Origin: Pseudomonas sp. LS44
Lineage (GTDB): Bacteria; Pseudomonadota; Gammaproteobacteria; Pseudomonadales; Pseudomonadaceae
DNA length: 64,000 bases
Reading direction: 5' to 3'
Assembly: GCF_024730785.1 (NCBI RefSeq)
Contig: NZ_CP102830.1
Location: forward strand, 1,364,001 to 1,428,000
The notes below the pieces were generated by a model, which worked only from the letters and a program-made list of their open reading frames with translations, did no database searches and was not told where the DNA came from. The translations under genes were made by a program, and so were the position numbers. Within the stretch, counting starts at the first letter, position 1, and the number at the start of each line of letters is the position of its first letter. Positions 42,285 through 51,115 of this stretch are shown here, one piece after another.

Positions 42285-42962
42285 TCAGGGGCTGTAGTAA
42301 TAACCGCGACTGCGCAGCGCGAGGATGCGCGGACGGCCGTCGGCATGCGGGCCGATTTTCTTGCGCAGATTGCTGACGTGCATGTCCAGGCTGCGGTCGT
42401 ATAGGGTCAGCTTGCGTCCCAGTGCCAGTTGCGCCAGCTCCTGTTTGTCCAGCGGTTCGCCCGGTTGGCGCAGCAGGGCTTCGAGCAACCGACCTTCGGA
42501 TACGGTAAGCAGCACGTCATGGTCGCCAATGCTGGCTACACCGCGAGCGGGGCTGAAACTCAGATCGCCGAGTTCCAGCTGACTGGCACTGGCCGGCGGG
42601 TGACTGCGGCGCAGCACGGCGCGCAGGCGGGCGGTGAGCTCACGGGGGTCGCAGGGTTTGGCCAGGTAATCGTCGGCACCCAGCTCCAGGCCGATGATGC
42701 GATCGAGCGGTTCGCCGCGTGCCGAGAGCATCAGCACCGGCAGTTCGGCATGCTCGCTGCGCAATTGCTTGAGCAATTCCAGGCCGCTGCCATCGGGCAA
42801 CATCACGTCGAGCACCACCGCATCCGGGGTTTGCTGGGCCAGGGCGGCGCGAGCACTGCTGCCGTCATGGCAGGCCGTGACGCGGAAGCCTTCCTGGGTC
42901 AGCCAGCTGACCAGCAGCTCGCACAGCTCATGGTCGTCGTCGATCAGTAGCAGTTCGCTCAT
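42285..42962 (-). CDS. cpxR: Cpx-type response regulator
   Basis: OmpR-family regulator of 225 aa. The receiver has D8-D9-D10, phospho-acceptor D52 (VVLDVMLPDGSG) and Lys in YLAKPCDP. The winged-helix domain ends RSLDMHVSNLRKKIG and LRSRGYYYSP. It is the first of cpxR-cpxP-cpxS and starts 7 bp after a coiled-coil membrane gene, which may share its transcript. Confidence 0.9.
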   Translation of the reverse strand: MSELLLIDDDHELCELLVSWLTQEGFRVTACHDGSSARAALAQQTPDAVVLDVMLPDGSGLELLKQLRSEHAELPVLMLSARGEPLDRIIGLELGADDYLAKPCDPRELTARLRAVLRRSHPPASASQLELGDLSFSPARGVASIGDHDVLLTVSEGRLLEALLRQPGEPLDKQELAQLALGRKLTLYDRSLDMHVSNLRKKIGPHADGRPRILALRSRGYYYSP

Positions 42963-42969
42963 GGGCGCT

Positions 42970-43383
42970 TCAGTTCAGCCATTCGCGGCGGGATTTACGT
43001 CGGCCGCGCAACAAAGTCCCGAGCATCACACCCAGCAGGCCAACGCCGCCACCGGCTGCGAACCATTGTTGCCGATCGTTGAGCAGTTGCGGTTGCTGTT
43101 CGGCCTGGGTCTGCTTGAGCTGCAGCTTGAGGCGCTGATTCTCCTGGCGCAGGCGGCTCAGTTGGGCACTCTCGCGCTCGCCGACATTGCTTTGCAGCTG
43201 ACTGGCCAGATCGGCGCTGCGCTGTTCGCTGTCGGCCAGGCGTTGTTCCAGTTCGTTGATCCGCGCCGCGCCGGCATCGATCACGGTGGGTGTCGGGGTA
43301 TCGCTCAGAGCAGCCTCTTCGGCCTGCAGCGGGGGAGCCAGCAGCAGGGTGGCGAACAACAGGGGCAATGGACTGTGGCGCAT
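42970..43383 (-). CDS. Small coiled-coil, membrane-anchored envelope protein
   Basis: A 137-aa protein I do not recognise by name. It has a signal peptide (MRHSPLPLLFATLLLAPPLQA), a long coiled coil (residues about 38-100, INELEQRLADSEQRSADLAS onward), and a C-terminal membrane helix (VGLLGVMLGTLL) followed by RGRRKSRREWLN. This resembles the C-terminal half of YgiM-type SH3 proteins without the SH3 domain. The 7-bp gap to cpxR suggests co-transcription and an envelope-stress link. Confidence 0.75.
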   Translation of the reverse strand: MRHSPLPLLFATLLLAPPLQAEEAALSDTPTPTVIDAGAARINELEQRLADSEQRSADLASQLQSNVGERESAQLSRLRQENQRLKLQLKQTQAEQQPQLLNDRQQWFAAGGGVGLLGVMLGTLLRGRRKSRREWLN

Positions 43384-43496
43384 CGGAACTCCTATTTCCC
43401 GCGGTTTTATTATTAATGTATTACGCGTCGCCACGGCAGCTTGGAACCGGTTCACGATCTGCTGTTACCGGTGCAGCCACGATCATGCCCAGCGGC

Positions 43497-43796
43497 TTAG
43501 GGCAGCACCAGCTTGAACGGCTTGACCTGTACCTCGCCATATACCCCAGCGGTGCGATACGGGTCGGCCGCGGCCCAGCTCTCTGCCGCAGCCAGCGAGT
43601 CGAATTCGGCCACCACCAGGCTGCCGGTGAAGCCTGCAGCGCCGGGGTCGTTGCTGTCTACCGCCGGATGCGGGCCGGCGAGAATCAAGCGGCCCTCGGT
43701 TTTCAGCTGCTCCAGGCGCGCCAGATGCGCAGGACGGGCGGCCAGGCGGTTGTCCAGGGAGTTGGCTACATCGGTGGCAATGATCGCGTAGAGCAT
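43497..43796 (-). CDS. YciI family protein
   Basis: A 99-aa YciI-like protein with a dimeric ferredoxin-like fold. H24 ([11 protein letters not shown], family conserved) and the GPHPA and DPY segments match. Function is undefined. It begins one base after the yciB stop, so the two are probably co-transcribed. Confidence 0.92.
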   Translation of the reverse strand: MLYAIIATDVANSLDNRLAARPAHLARLEQLKTEGRLILAGPHPAVDSNDPGAAGFTGSLVVAEFDSLAAAESWAAADPYRTAGVYGEVQVKPFKLVLP

Positions 43797-43797
43797 G

Positions 43798-44406
43798 TCA
43801 GTCCTTGGGGTGGGTCGCGGAAGAGGCAGTCTGGCTGTCGCCGTCGTGCATATGGCGGGCGAGGTAGATGCCCTGGCCGATCAGGAACAGCAGCGTCATG
43901 CCCAGGCTGCCGAATACCTTGAAGTCCACCCAGATGCTGTGGAAGGTAAAGGCCACGAACAGATTGGCGGCGCCGCTGACTAAGAAGAACAGGATCCAGG
44001 CAATGTTCAGCCGCGTCCAGATTGCCTGTGGCAGCTGAATCGCATGGCCCATCATGCGTTGAATCAACGGCTGATCGCCGATGAAGTGGCTGCCGGCGAA
44101 GGCCGCGGCGAAGAGCCAGCTGACTATCGGGGCTTTCCACTTAAGGAAGGTTTCGTTGTGGAACACCAGGGTCAGCGTGCCGAACGCCAAGCAGGCGATC
44201 AGCGTTAACCACTGGCCTTTTTCCAGTCGGCGCTGAATCAGGAACAGGGTGCCGTAGACCAGCACCGAGGCGGCGATCAGCACCGCGGTGGCGCTGAAAA
44301 TACCGCCCAGTACATAGCTGTTGCCAGCCAGTTCGACGGTGCGGGGATCAAGCTTGAAAACGATGAAAAACAGGATAAGCGGGATGAAATCGATGAATTG
44401 TTTCAC
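43798..44406 (-). CDS. yciB: Inner-membrane protein YciB (septation protein A family)
   Basis: A 202-aa inner-membrane protein with five to six helices. It begins [18 protein letters not shown] and includes [18 protein letters not shown] and [20 protein letters not shown], the IspZ/YciB signature. It is linked to cell-envelope synthesis and septation in other bacteria. The start is probably GTG at 44406. Confidence 0.94.
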   Translation of the reverse strand: MKQFIDFIPLILFFIVFKLDPRTVELAGNSYVLGGIFSATAVLIAASVLVYGTLFLIQRRLEKGQWLTLIACLAFGTLTLVFHNETFLKWKAPIVSWLFAAAFAGSHFIGDQPLIQRMMGHAIQLPQAIWTRLNIAWILFFLVSGAANLFVAFTFHSIWVDFKVFGSLGMTLLFLIGQGIYLARHMHDGDSQTASSATHPKD

Positions 44407-44492
44407 GTTGGCAGCCAGGAGCGGGATGTGCCGGCATAATAACAAACAACCCTGACGGCGAAAGCCGCAAACCAGAAGCGAAGGCCACACCC

Positions 44493-45359
44493 ATGGAAGT
44501 CGATCTGCATTGTCACAGCACCGCCTCGGATGGCGCCCTGGCGCCCGCCGCAGTGGTGGCCAGGGCGCACGCCCGTGGCGTACGCGTGCTGGCATTGACC
44601 GATCACGACACCTTGGAAGGTCTGGATGAGGCGCGGTCCGCCGCGCAAGCCCTGGATATGCAGCTGATCAACGGGATCGAGTTGTCCTGCCTGTGGGGCG
44701 GGGCGACCATCCATGTGCTTGGCTACGGCTTCTCCGCCGAGGCGCCGGCGTTGTTGCAAGCCACGCGTGAATTGCATGACGGGCGCTGGCAGCGCGCCGA
44801 GGAAATCGGCATCCGCCTGGAAGCCAAGGGCATGCCCGGCGCCTTTGCCGGTGCGCGTGCGGTGCAGCAGGAACTGGGCGACAGCGGCAACGCCCCGGCG
44901 CGACCGCATTTCGCCGAATACCTGGTGCGCGCCGGCCATGTGCGTGACCGCGCTGAGGCATTTCGCAAGTGGCTGGGCGCCGGCAAGCTCGGCGACGTCA
45001 AGCAGCACTGGCCGACATTGGCGCAAACGGTTGCTACGCTCAGAGAGGCGGGCGCCTGGGTCAGTCTGGCGCACGCCTGGCACTACGATTTCACCCGCAG
45101 CAAACGACGTAAGCTGATCGCCGATTTCGTCGCTGCGGGTGGTCACGCACTGGAAGTGGTCAATGGCATGCAGCCTGCAGAGCAAGTGGGCAGTCTGGCT
45201 ATCCTGGCGCGCGAGTTCGGCATGTTGGTTACTGCGGGCAGTGACTTTCATGCGCCAGGGGACTGGTCGGAATTGGGCATGTATCGCCCTCTCCCAGACG
45301 ACTTACCGCCGTTGTGGAGGCGTTTCGAGCATGGTCACCGACCGCTTGCTGCCTGCTGA
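44493..45359 (+). CDS. rnm: PHP-domain phosphoesterase, RNase AM type (YciV)
   Basis: Metal-dependent PHP protein of 288 aa. Metal motifs are [23 protein letters not shown] and GSDFHAP. E. coli YciV (RNase AM) trims 5' ends of rRNA and hydrolyses 3',5'-nucleotide bisphosphates; function here is by family. It diverges from yciB and overlaps no other gene; the YciO-type gene follows after 13 bp. Confidence 0.9.
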   Translation: MEVDLHCHSTASDGALAPAAVVARAHARGVRVLALTDHDTLEGLDEARSAAQALDMQLINGIELSCLWGGATIHVLGYGFSAEAPALLQATRELHDGRWQRAEEIGIRLEAKGMPGAFAGARAVQQELGDSGNAPARPHFAEYLVRAGHVRDRAEAFRKWLGAGKLGDVKQHWPTLAQTVATLREAGAWVSLAHAWHYDFTRSKRRKLIADFVAAGGHALEVVNGMQPAEQVGSLAILAREFGMLVTAGSDFHAPGDWSELGMYRPLPDDLPPLWRRFEHGHRPLAAC

Positions 45360-45372
45360 ACAGGGAGTCACC

Positions 45373-46002
45373 GTGAGTCAATTTTTCCAGATTCATCCGG
45401 AGAATCCGCAGGCGCGCCTGATTAAGCAGGCGGTGGATATCATCAAATCCGGCGGAGTGGTCGTCTATCCGACCGATTCCTCTTACGCGATCGGTTGCCG
45501 GATCGGCGATAAGAGCGCGGTCGAGCGCATCCGTCGCCTGCGCCGCCTGGATGAGAAGCACAATTTGACCTTGGTCTGCAGCGATCTGTCCCAGCTGGGG
45601 ATATTCGCCAAGGTCGATACCGTGGCGTTCCGCCTGCTCAAGACCTACACCCCAGGCCCTTACACCTTCATCCTCAACGCCACCCGCGAAGTGCCGCGCA
45701 TGCTCTTGCATCCCAAGCGGCGCACCATCGGGCTGCGCGTGCCCAACCATCCCATCGCGCAAGCCTTGTTGGCCGAGCTTGGCGAGCCGCTGATCAGCAG
45801 CAGTCTGATTTTGCCCGGCGAAGAGTTGCCAATGAGTGAGCCTTACGACATGCGTCAGGTGTTCGAACATCAGGTCGACCTGATCATCGACGGCGGTTTT
45901 GGTGGGCAGGAGGCCTCCACCGTGATCGGGTTGGTCGACGATGAAGTGGAAGTAATCCGCGTTGGCTGCGGCGACCCCGCGCCATTCGCCGAATTGGTCT
46001 GA
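45373..46002 (+). CDS. YciO/TsaC family protein (Sua5-like)
   Basis: A 209-aa protein with the YrdC fold. GGVVVYPTDSSYAIGC, KHNLTLVCSDLSQL and PGPYTFILNATREVP are the nucleotide and tRNA-binding segments. It aligns better with YciO than with TsaC. YciO has only weak threonylcarbamoyl-AMP synthase activity, so a direct t6A role is uncertain. GTG at 45373 follows GGAG. Confidence 0.88.
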   Translation: MSQFFQIHPENPQARLIKQAVDIIKSGGVVVYPTDSSYAIGCRIGDKSAVERIRRLRRLDEKHNLTLVCSDLSQLGIFAKVDTVAFRLLKTYTPGPYTFILNATREVPRMLLHPKRRTIGLRVPNHPIAQALLAELGEPLISSSLILPGEELPMSEPYDMRQVFEHQVDLIIDGGFGGQEASTVIGLVDDEVEVIRVGCGDPAPFAELV

Positions 46003-46014
46003 CTCCAAAACCAT

Positions 46015-46041
46015 CTCGGGGCGCTACCCGCACGCCCCGAG
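46015..46041. terminator. Hairpin between convergent genes
   Basis: CTCGGGGCG (46015-46023) and CGCCCCGAG (46033-46041) form a 9-bp stem with a 9-base loop, between the YciO-type and PA2779-family genes. There is no T-run. Confidence 0.5.
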
Positions 46042-46057
46042 CACAGACAGCAGTTGC

Positions 46058-46405
46058 CTAAACGATCAATGCCACCAGAATGGCGACCAGCAGGATGATG
46101 ACGATATCCGTCGTGCTGAGCGCGCCACCGGCCGGCAGCGAATCGACCCGTTGCGCCAGCGTCGCCACTTCTTTAGGGGTCAGCGAGTCGACCCGGCTCT
46201 TGGCCAGCGCGGCGTTCACGCCCATTACTTTCATCTGTTCCTGCACGGTCGCACGGTTGAGGAAATCGCGAACCTTCTCGCGGTCAGCTTGCGCCTGCTG
46301 GCCTGCCACCACGTCGCCGGTGGCAATCATCGCAGCCTGGGCGGGCACTTGAACCATGCTGACCAAGAGGATTAATACGCTGCATATCGTTGTCAGGGCT
46401 TTCAT
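46058..46405 (-). CDS. PA2779-family protein
   Basis: A 115-aa protein with an N-terminal signal/anchor (MKALTTICSVLILLVSMVQV), a central charged helical region (ADREKVRDFLNR) and a C-terminal membrane helix (TTDIVIILLVAILVALIV). This matches what I recall of the PA2779 family. Members usually lie next to a PA2778-type C39-like peptidase gene; no such gene is here. Function is unknown. Confidence 0.78.
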   Translation of the reverse strand: MKALTTICSVLILLVSMVQVPAQAAMIATGDVVAGQQAQADREKVRDFLNRATVQEQMKVMGVNAALAKSRVDSLTPKEVATLAQRVDSLPAGGALSTTDIVIILLVAILVALIV

Positions 46406-46569
46406 CACGATCTCCCTCGGGTCCGTTGAGGACTCGTTCTATCGATCCAGTTATGCTCTCCGAGCGCGGCGGCAGCACGTCAACTCGATAGAATGCCGAG
46501 GCAGCTCTCATTCACTTCGACCTAGTTTGTAAAACGCCGGTTCCCCCTAAATATCCCGCCGAGGACTTC

Positions 46570-47397
46570 ATGCAGCACACCACGCCCGAAGACGCTTCCG
46601 CCAGCCAGGCCGGTGCCCAGCAAGAGCTGCCGTTCGCCCTGGTGTATGGCCAGGCCGTCACCGAGCTGCCGCAGGACCTGTACATCCCGCCGGATGCGCT
46701 GGAAGTGTTTCTCGAGGCCTTCGAGGGGCCGCTCGATCTGCTGCTGTACCTGATTCGCAAGCAGAACATCGACATCCTCGATATCCCGGTGGCCGACATC
46801 ACCCATCAGTACATGGGGTATGTCGAGCTGATGAAGTCGGTGCGCTTAGAGCTGGCTGCCGAGTATCTGGTGATGGCCGCGATGCTTGCCGAAATCAAGT
46901 CGCGCATGCTCCTGCCGCGCTCCGCCGAGATCGAGGCCGAAGAGGATGACCCGCGCGCCGAGCTGATCCGCCGCCTGCAAGAGTACGAGCGCTATAAAGC
47001 CGCCGCCGAGGGCATTGATATGCTGCCGCGCGTCGGCCGCGACCTCAGCGTCCCGCGGCTGGCCGCCCCGGAGGCGCGGGCGCGCAAGCTGTTGCCGGAT
47101 GTCAGTCTGGAAGAGTTGCTGGTGTCGATGGCCGAGGTGCTGCGCCGCGCCGACATGTTCGAAAGCCACCAGGTCACCCGCGAGGCATTGTCCACCCGCG
47201 AACGCATGAGCGATGTGCTCGAGCGCCTGAAAGGTGGCGGTTTTGTGCCGTTCGTGGCGTTGTTCCGTGCCGAAGAGGGGCGCTTGGGCGTGGTCGTGAC
47301 CTTTATGGCGGTGTTGGAATTGATCAAGGAATCGCTGGTCGAGCTGGTGCAAAATGAACCCTTTGCAGCCATTCACGTACGGGCCAGAGCGGAATGA
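46570..47397 (+). CDS. scpA: Segregation and condensation protein A
   Basis: Kleisin subunit of the SMC-ScpAB condensin, 275 aa. FEGPLDLLLYLIRKQNIDI and AAEYLVMAAMLAEIKSRMLLP (quoted in parts: AAEYLVMAAMLAEIKSRML) are the ScpA N-terminal signature that binds the Smc neck. The C-terminal winged helix (LELIKESLVELVQ) binds the Smc head. It overlaps scpB by four bases (ATGA), so translation is coupled. No smc gene is in the window. Confidence 0.95.
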   Translation: MQHTTPEDASASQAGAQQELPFALVYGQAVTELPQDLYIPPDALEVFLEAFEGPLDLLLYLIRKQNIDILDIPVADITHQYMGYVELMKSVRLELAAEYLVMAAMLAEIKSRMLLPRSAEIEAEEDDPRAELIRRLQEYERYKAAAEGIDMLPRVGRDLSVPRLAAPEARARKLLPDVSLEELLVSMAEVLRRADMFESHQVTREALSTRERMSDVLERLKGGGFVPFVALFRAEEGRLGVVVTFMAVLELIKESLVELVQNEPFAAIHVRARAE

Positions 47398-48167
47398 GCA
47401 ACCTTTCAGATCCCCAACAGTTGGCGTCACTGCTGGAAGCCATTCTTCTCGCCGCCGGCCGCCCGCAGTCGCTGGAGCGCCTTGGTGAGCTGTTCGACGA
47501 GAACGAACGACCGGAGCTCGCGGTATTCAAGGAAGCGCTGGAGATTCTCGGCCGCTCTTGCGAGGGGCGGGCATTTGAACTCAAGGAAGTCGCCTCGGGA
47601 TATCGCCTGCAGGTGCGCGAGCTCTTCTCGCCCTGGGTCGGTCGACTGTGGGAGGAGCGTCCGCAGCGCTACTCGCGAGCCTTGCTGGAAACCCTGGCGC
47701 TGATCGCCTATCGCCAGCCGATTACCCGTGGCGAAATCGAGGACATCCGTGGCGTGGCGGTCAACACGCACATCGTCAAAACCCTGCTCGAACGTGAGTG
47801 GGTGCGGGTGGTCGGCTACCGGGACGTACCGGGCAAGCCGGCGATGTTCGCCACCACCAAGGGGTTTCTCGACCATTTCAACCTGAAGAATCTCGACGGA
47901 CTGCCACCGCTGGCGGCCTTGCGTGAACTGGAACCGGAGCCGGCGCTGGCCTTCCATGACGATCTGCCAGTGCCGGAAGCCCTGCAAGCGCGCGCCGATC
48001 TCGCCGAACCGGGAGGCGAGGCGCTGCCGCGTGACGAACTGAGCTTCAGCAGCCTGTTGGCCGAGCTGGATGCCATGGAGCAGGACTTGAAGACCGACTT
48101 CGACGACCTGAGCGAACCCGCCGAACCGCCAGCGCCGGGCGAGGGTGAGGTCAAGACCACCCATTAA
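47394..48167 (+). CDS. scpB: Segregation and condensation protein B
   Basis: ScpB partner of the SMC-ScpA complex, 257 aa. Two winged helices are seen, ending with RYSRALLETLALIAYRQPIT and RGEIEDIRGVAVNTHIVKTL. The C-terminal tail (about residues 180-257) is acidic and low in complexity and longer than in many homologues. It overlaps scpA by four bases. Confidence 0.95.
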   Translation: MSNLSDPQQLASLLEAILLAAGRPQSLERLGELFDENERPELAVFKEALEILGRSCEGRAFELKEVASGYRLQVRELFSPWVGRLWEERPQRYSRALLETLALIAYRQPITRGEIEDIRGVAVNTHIVKTLLEREWVRVVGYRDVPGKPAMFATTKGFLDHFNLKNLDGLPPLAALRELEPEPALAFHDDLPVPEALQARADLAEPGGEALPRDELSFSSLLAELDAMEQDLKTDFDDLSEPAEPPAPGEGEVKTTH

Positions 48168-48236
48168 GTTGTTCGACAGGTTGGGCCGATCCCCAGGTTC
48201 CAATCTTGAGGAAGGGCATCGATTCGGAAGGCGTCC

Positions 48237-48425
48237 ATGAGCAAGCTGAAAAACCCGTGCATCAAGGTCTGTGGGTTTCGCCACGAAATCTGCGTGGGTT
48301 GCGGGCGTAGTCGCGACGAAATCAGAGCCTGGAAGCATCTCGACAAAGCCGGCCGACGCACGGCATTGGCCTTGGCCGATCTGCGGCTGCTGGAGTTGGC
48401 GGCCACTGGCCGGCGCAAGTATTGA
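48237..48425 (+). CDS. DUF1289 small cysteine protein
   Basis: A 62-aa protein with three to four cysteines (NPCIKVC, EICVGCGRSRDEI) and the closing W. This is the DUF1289 family, a likely small iron-sulfur or zinc protein. A GGAAGG ribosome site lies about 7 bp before the ATG. It stands between scpB and rluB. Confidence 0.88.
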   Translation: MSKLKNPCIKVCGFRHEICVGCGRSRDEIRAWKHLDKAGRRTALALADLRLLELAATGRRKY

Positions 48426-48539
48426 GGCGTGAAACAGGCGGTCAATGCTCTGCTAGCCTCAACTGATCCGTGCGGCGTATAACCGATACGCGTATGATTC
48501 GCGCCCTTTCACCGATAGACACACCGGGAGGTGCTTAGC

Positions 48540-49886
48540 ATGAGTGAGTCCGAATACAGCCCCAGCGGCGAAAAACTGCAGAAAGTCCTGGCCCGCATCG
48601 GCCTGGCCTCGCGCCGCGATGCCGAAGCCTGGATCACCGAGGGCCGCGTCAAGGTCAACGGCGCAGTCGCCAGCCTCGGTCAGCGGGTCGACATGCACGA
48701 CGCCATCACCGTCGATGGCCGTCTGCTCAAGCGCGAAGAGCAGCGCGAGACCGTGCGCCGCGTCCTGATCTACAACAAGCCGGATGGCGAAATCTGCACC
48801 CGCGACGATCCCGAAGGTCGCCCGACCGTTTTCGATCGTTTGCCCAAGCCTAAAGAAGGTCGGTGGATCAACATCGGCCGCCTCGACATCAACACCACTG
48901 GCCTGCTGCTGTTCACCACCGATGGTGAACTGGCCAACCGCTTGATGCACCCGTCTTACCAGATGGACCGCGAATACGCCGTGCGTGTGCGTGGCGAGGT
49001 CGAGGACGAGATGATCGAGCGCCTGAAAGCCGGCGTGATGCTCGAAGACGGCCCGGCGAAGTTCACCGATGTCCAAAAAGCCCCCGGCGGCGAAGGCTTC
49101 AACCACTGGTATCACTGCGTGGTGATGGAAGGCCGTAACCGTGAGGTGCGTCGTCTGTGGGAATCCCAAGGGCTGGTGGTCAGCCGCCTGAAGCGCGTGC
49201 GCTTTGGCCCGGTATTTATGACCTCCGACCTGAGCATGGGTCGCTGGCGGGAAATGGGACAGCGCGATATCGACATCCTCAGTGCCGAAGTCGGTCTGGA
49301 GCCGGTAGAGCTGCCGGCGATGAAGGAGAAGGCCCGCGACAAGCTCGATCGTCTGCAGCGTAAGTCGGCCAAGCCGGTCGGACGTGCGGCGCGCCCGGAG
49401 CGAACCTTGCGTCCAGCCCACGGTGGTGGCGCAAGATCGGAAGGCGAGCGCCCAGCGCGCCCGCCGCGCGATGGCGGCGATCGTCCGGCCCTCGTCTCTC
49501 GCGATGGCGCTGATCGCCCGGCACGCGCACCGCGTGACGGTGATCGTCCCGCGCGTGCGCCGCGTGACGGGGCTGATCGTCCGGCTCGCGTCTCTCGCGA
49601 TGGCGCCGATCGTCCTGCGCGCGCACCACGTGACGGCGCCGATCGCCCCGCCCGCAATCCGCGTGGCGATTCGGCCGAGCGCTCACCGCGCCCGGGTCCG
49701 AAGCGCAGCACGGTGGCCGAGCGGCCTTCCGACGTAAACAAAAAGCGCTCCAGCGGTGGCAAGGCTGGGCGTCCGGCGGTTGAGCTGGCCGACCGGCCGG
49801 CGCGCAAGCCGGCACCTGCCAAGCGTCGTCCGCCGGCGGGTGATGGTCAGCGTCCAGGCTTTGGCCGTGGACGTAAACCGGAGTAA
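48540..49886 (+). CDS. rluB: 23S rRNA pseudouridine 2605 synthase RluB with repetitive basic tail
   Basis: Makes pseudouridine 2605 in 23S rRNA; 448 aa. An S4 RNA-binding domain (residues about 10-70, KLQKVLARIGLASRR) precedes the RsuA-type catalytic domain with GRLDINTTGLLLFT holding the catalytic Asp. From about residue 275 the protein is a basic low-complexity tail. It includes six imperfect 10-11-residue repeats of the DGADRPARAPR type (about 305-375). The tail is probably disordered and RNA-binding. GGGAGG precedes ATG 48540. Confidence 0.94.
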   Translation: MSESEYSPSGEKLQKVLARIGLASRRDAEAWITEGRVKVNGAVASLGQRVDMHDAITVDGRLLKREEQRETVRRVLIYNKPDGEICTRDDPEGRPTVFDRLPKPKEGRWINIGRLDINTTGLLLFTTDGELANRLMHPSYQMDREYAVRVRGEVEDEMIERLKAGVMLEDGPAKFTDVQKAPGGEGFNHWYHCVVMEGRNREVRRLWESQGLVVSRLKRVRFGPVFMTSDLSMGRWREMGQRDIDILSAEVGLEPVELPAMKEKARDKLDRLQRKSAKPVGRAARPERTLRPAHGGGARSEGERPARPPRDGGDRPALVSRDGADRPARAPRDGDRPARAPRDGADRPARVSRDGADRPARAPRDGADRPARNPRGDSAERSPRPGPKRSTVAERPSDVNKKRSSGGKAGRPAVELADRPARKPAPAKRRPPAGDGQRPGFGRGRKPE

Positions 49887-49897
49887 TTGGCAGGCGT

Positions 49898-49927
49898 AAA
49901 AAAGGGACTCAATCGAGTCCCTTTTTT
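49898..49927. terminator. Bidirectional Rho-independent terminator
   Basis: AAAAAAGGGACTC-AATC-GAGTCCCTTTTTT forms a perfect 13-bp stem with 4-base loop, between rluB and the convergent diguanylate cyclase gene. A- and T-runs serve both directions. Confidence 0.93.
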
Positions 49928-49944
49928 ATTGTCTATGAAACCGC

Positions 49945-50871
49945 TTAGCCGGCCATGGTCAGACGGTTACGGCCTTCGCGCTTGGCGATGTACAGCGCGC
50001 TATCTGAACGCTTCAACAGGCTTTCGGCCGATTCGGCTGGCAGCAGGTTGGCGCAGCCGAGGCTGATCGAGAGTTGGATGGCGTGTTGATCAACCGCGCA
50101 TTGCAGGTTCATCACCGCGTGGCGCAGACGCTCGCCAACCATGGCTGCGCCTTCACGGCTGGTGTTGGAGAGCAAGATGAGAAATTCTTCGCCGCCATAG
50201 CGGAACACCATGTCGATATTGCGCAGTTGGCTCTTGATCGTGGCGGCCACGGCTTTGATCACGTCGTCGCCGGTGCTGTGGCCGTAGGTGTCATTGATGT
50301 TCTTGAAGTGGTCGATATCCAGCATCAGCAGGGATAGCGGCTGCAGATTGCGCCGGGCCAGATCGATTTCGCGTTGCAGGGCCTGATCCATGGCAATGCG
50401 ATTGCCGGTGCCAGTCAGTGGGTCGCGCAACGCGCTTTGCAGGGCAGTCCGGTAAAGCAAGGCGTTGCGCAGCGGGAACAGCAGGCTGCCCAGCAGGGAT
50501 TCGAGTTGACCGAGTTCTTCGTCGCTGAAGCGTTGGTTGCGGCGGAAGATCAGTTCGCCCAGGTATTCGCCGGCATGGGTCAGGTGGTAACTGGCGGAAT
50601 GACTGGCACGTTCGCCCAGTTCCAGGCGCAGATCACTGGTCGGTTGCAGGTAAGCGAGCGCCGTCAGGGGAATCAGCCGCTGCACTTCATGGAAAAACAC
50701 CGCGAGGATCTTTTCAACTTCCAGGCTGGTCTGCAACTGCAGACTCAGCTGCTGGCGCAATTGGCTGAGGCTGATCGGCCGCAGCGAAGGCATGCGCTTG
50801 CCGGCGAAGCCCAGGCGTTGCAGCTTGGCAGCATCGAAATCGATGGTGTTGGTTTTGTTTGGAGGAACCAT
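49945..50871 (-). CDS. GGDEF diguanylate cyclase (PA3177-like)
   Basis: Soluble enzyme of 308 aa making c-di-GMP. The N-terminal region (about 1-135) resembles a GAF-type sensor with no membrane segment. The GGDEF domain has an intact GGEEF (FRYGGEEFLILL) and an RNID inhibitory site five residues before it. Position by rluB/yciK matches PA3177 as I recall it. The signal is unknown. Confidence 0.87.
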   Translation of the reverse strand: MVPPNKTNTIDFDAAKLQRLGFAGKRMPSLRPISLSQLRQQLSLQLQTSLEVEKILAVFFHEVQRLIPLTALAYLQPTSDLRLELGERASHSASYHLTHAGEYLGELIFRRNQRFSDEELGQLESLLGSLLFPLRNALLYRTALQSALRDPLTGTGNRIAMDQALQREIDLARRNLQPLSLLMLDIDHFKNINDTYGHSTGDDVIKAVAATIKSQLRNIDMVFRYGGEEFLILLSNTSREGAAMVGERLRHAVMNLQCAVDQHAIQLSISLGCANLLPAESAESLLKRSDSALYIAKREGRNRLTMAG

Positions 50872-51115
50872 GAAGAAAACCCCTGGCGCATGGTGCGAGC
50901 GACGACAACAGGGTTAGAGCGAATTTCATGCCAGGTAGTTCGTGTTGAATAAAAAATCAATTAAATCAATGGTTTGATTGTTGTTGCCTGGTGCAGGCGG
51001 CAAGCTTTTGCCGGTAATCTGGCGAAATCTTGCCAGCGGGGGAGAGGGGCGGTGAAGGGGTTGCCGGTTTTCTGGCGGAGGCTTGCCGGCCGTGCTGGCC
51101 GGCAAGCTCAAGGAC

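Noticed and set aside
45373..46002. Assigning the YrdC-fold gene as tsaC
   Set aside because: Segments match YciO more closely, and the neighbourhood (yciV) fits YciO; TsaC is expected elsewhere.
49112..49822. Arg/Ser/Gly-rich minus-strand frame opposite the RluB tail
   Set aside because: It mirrors the tandem repeats of the RluB tail; no start site or family support.
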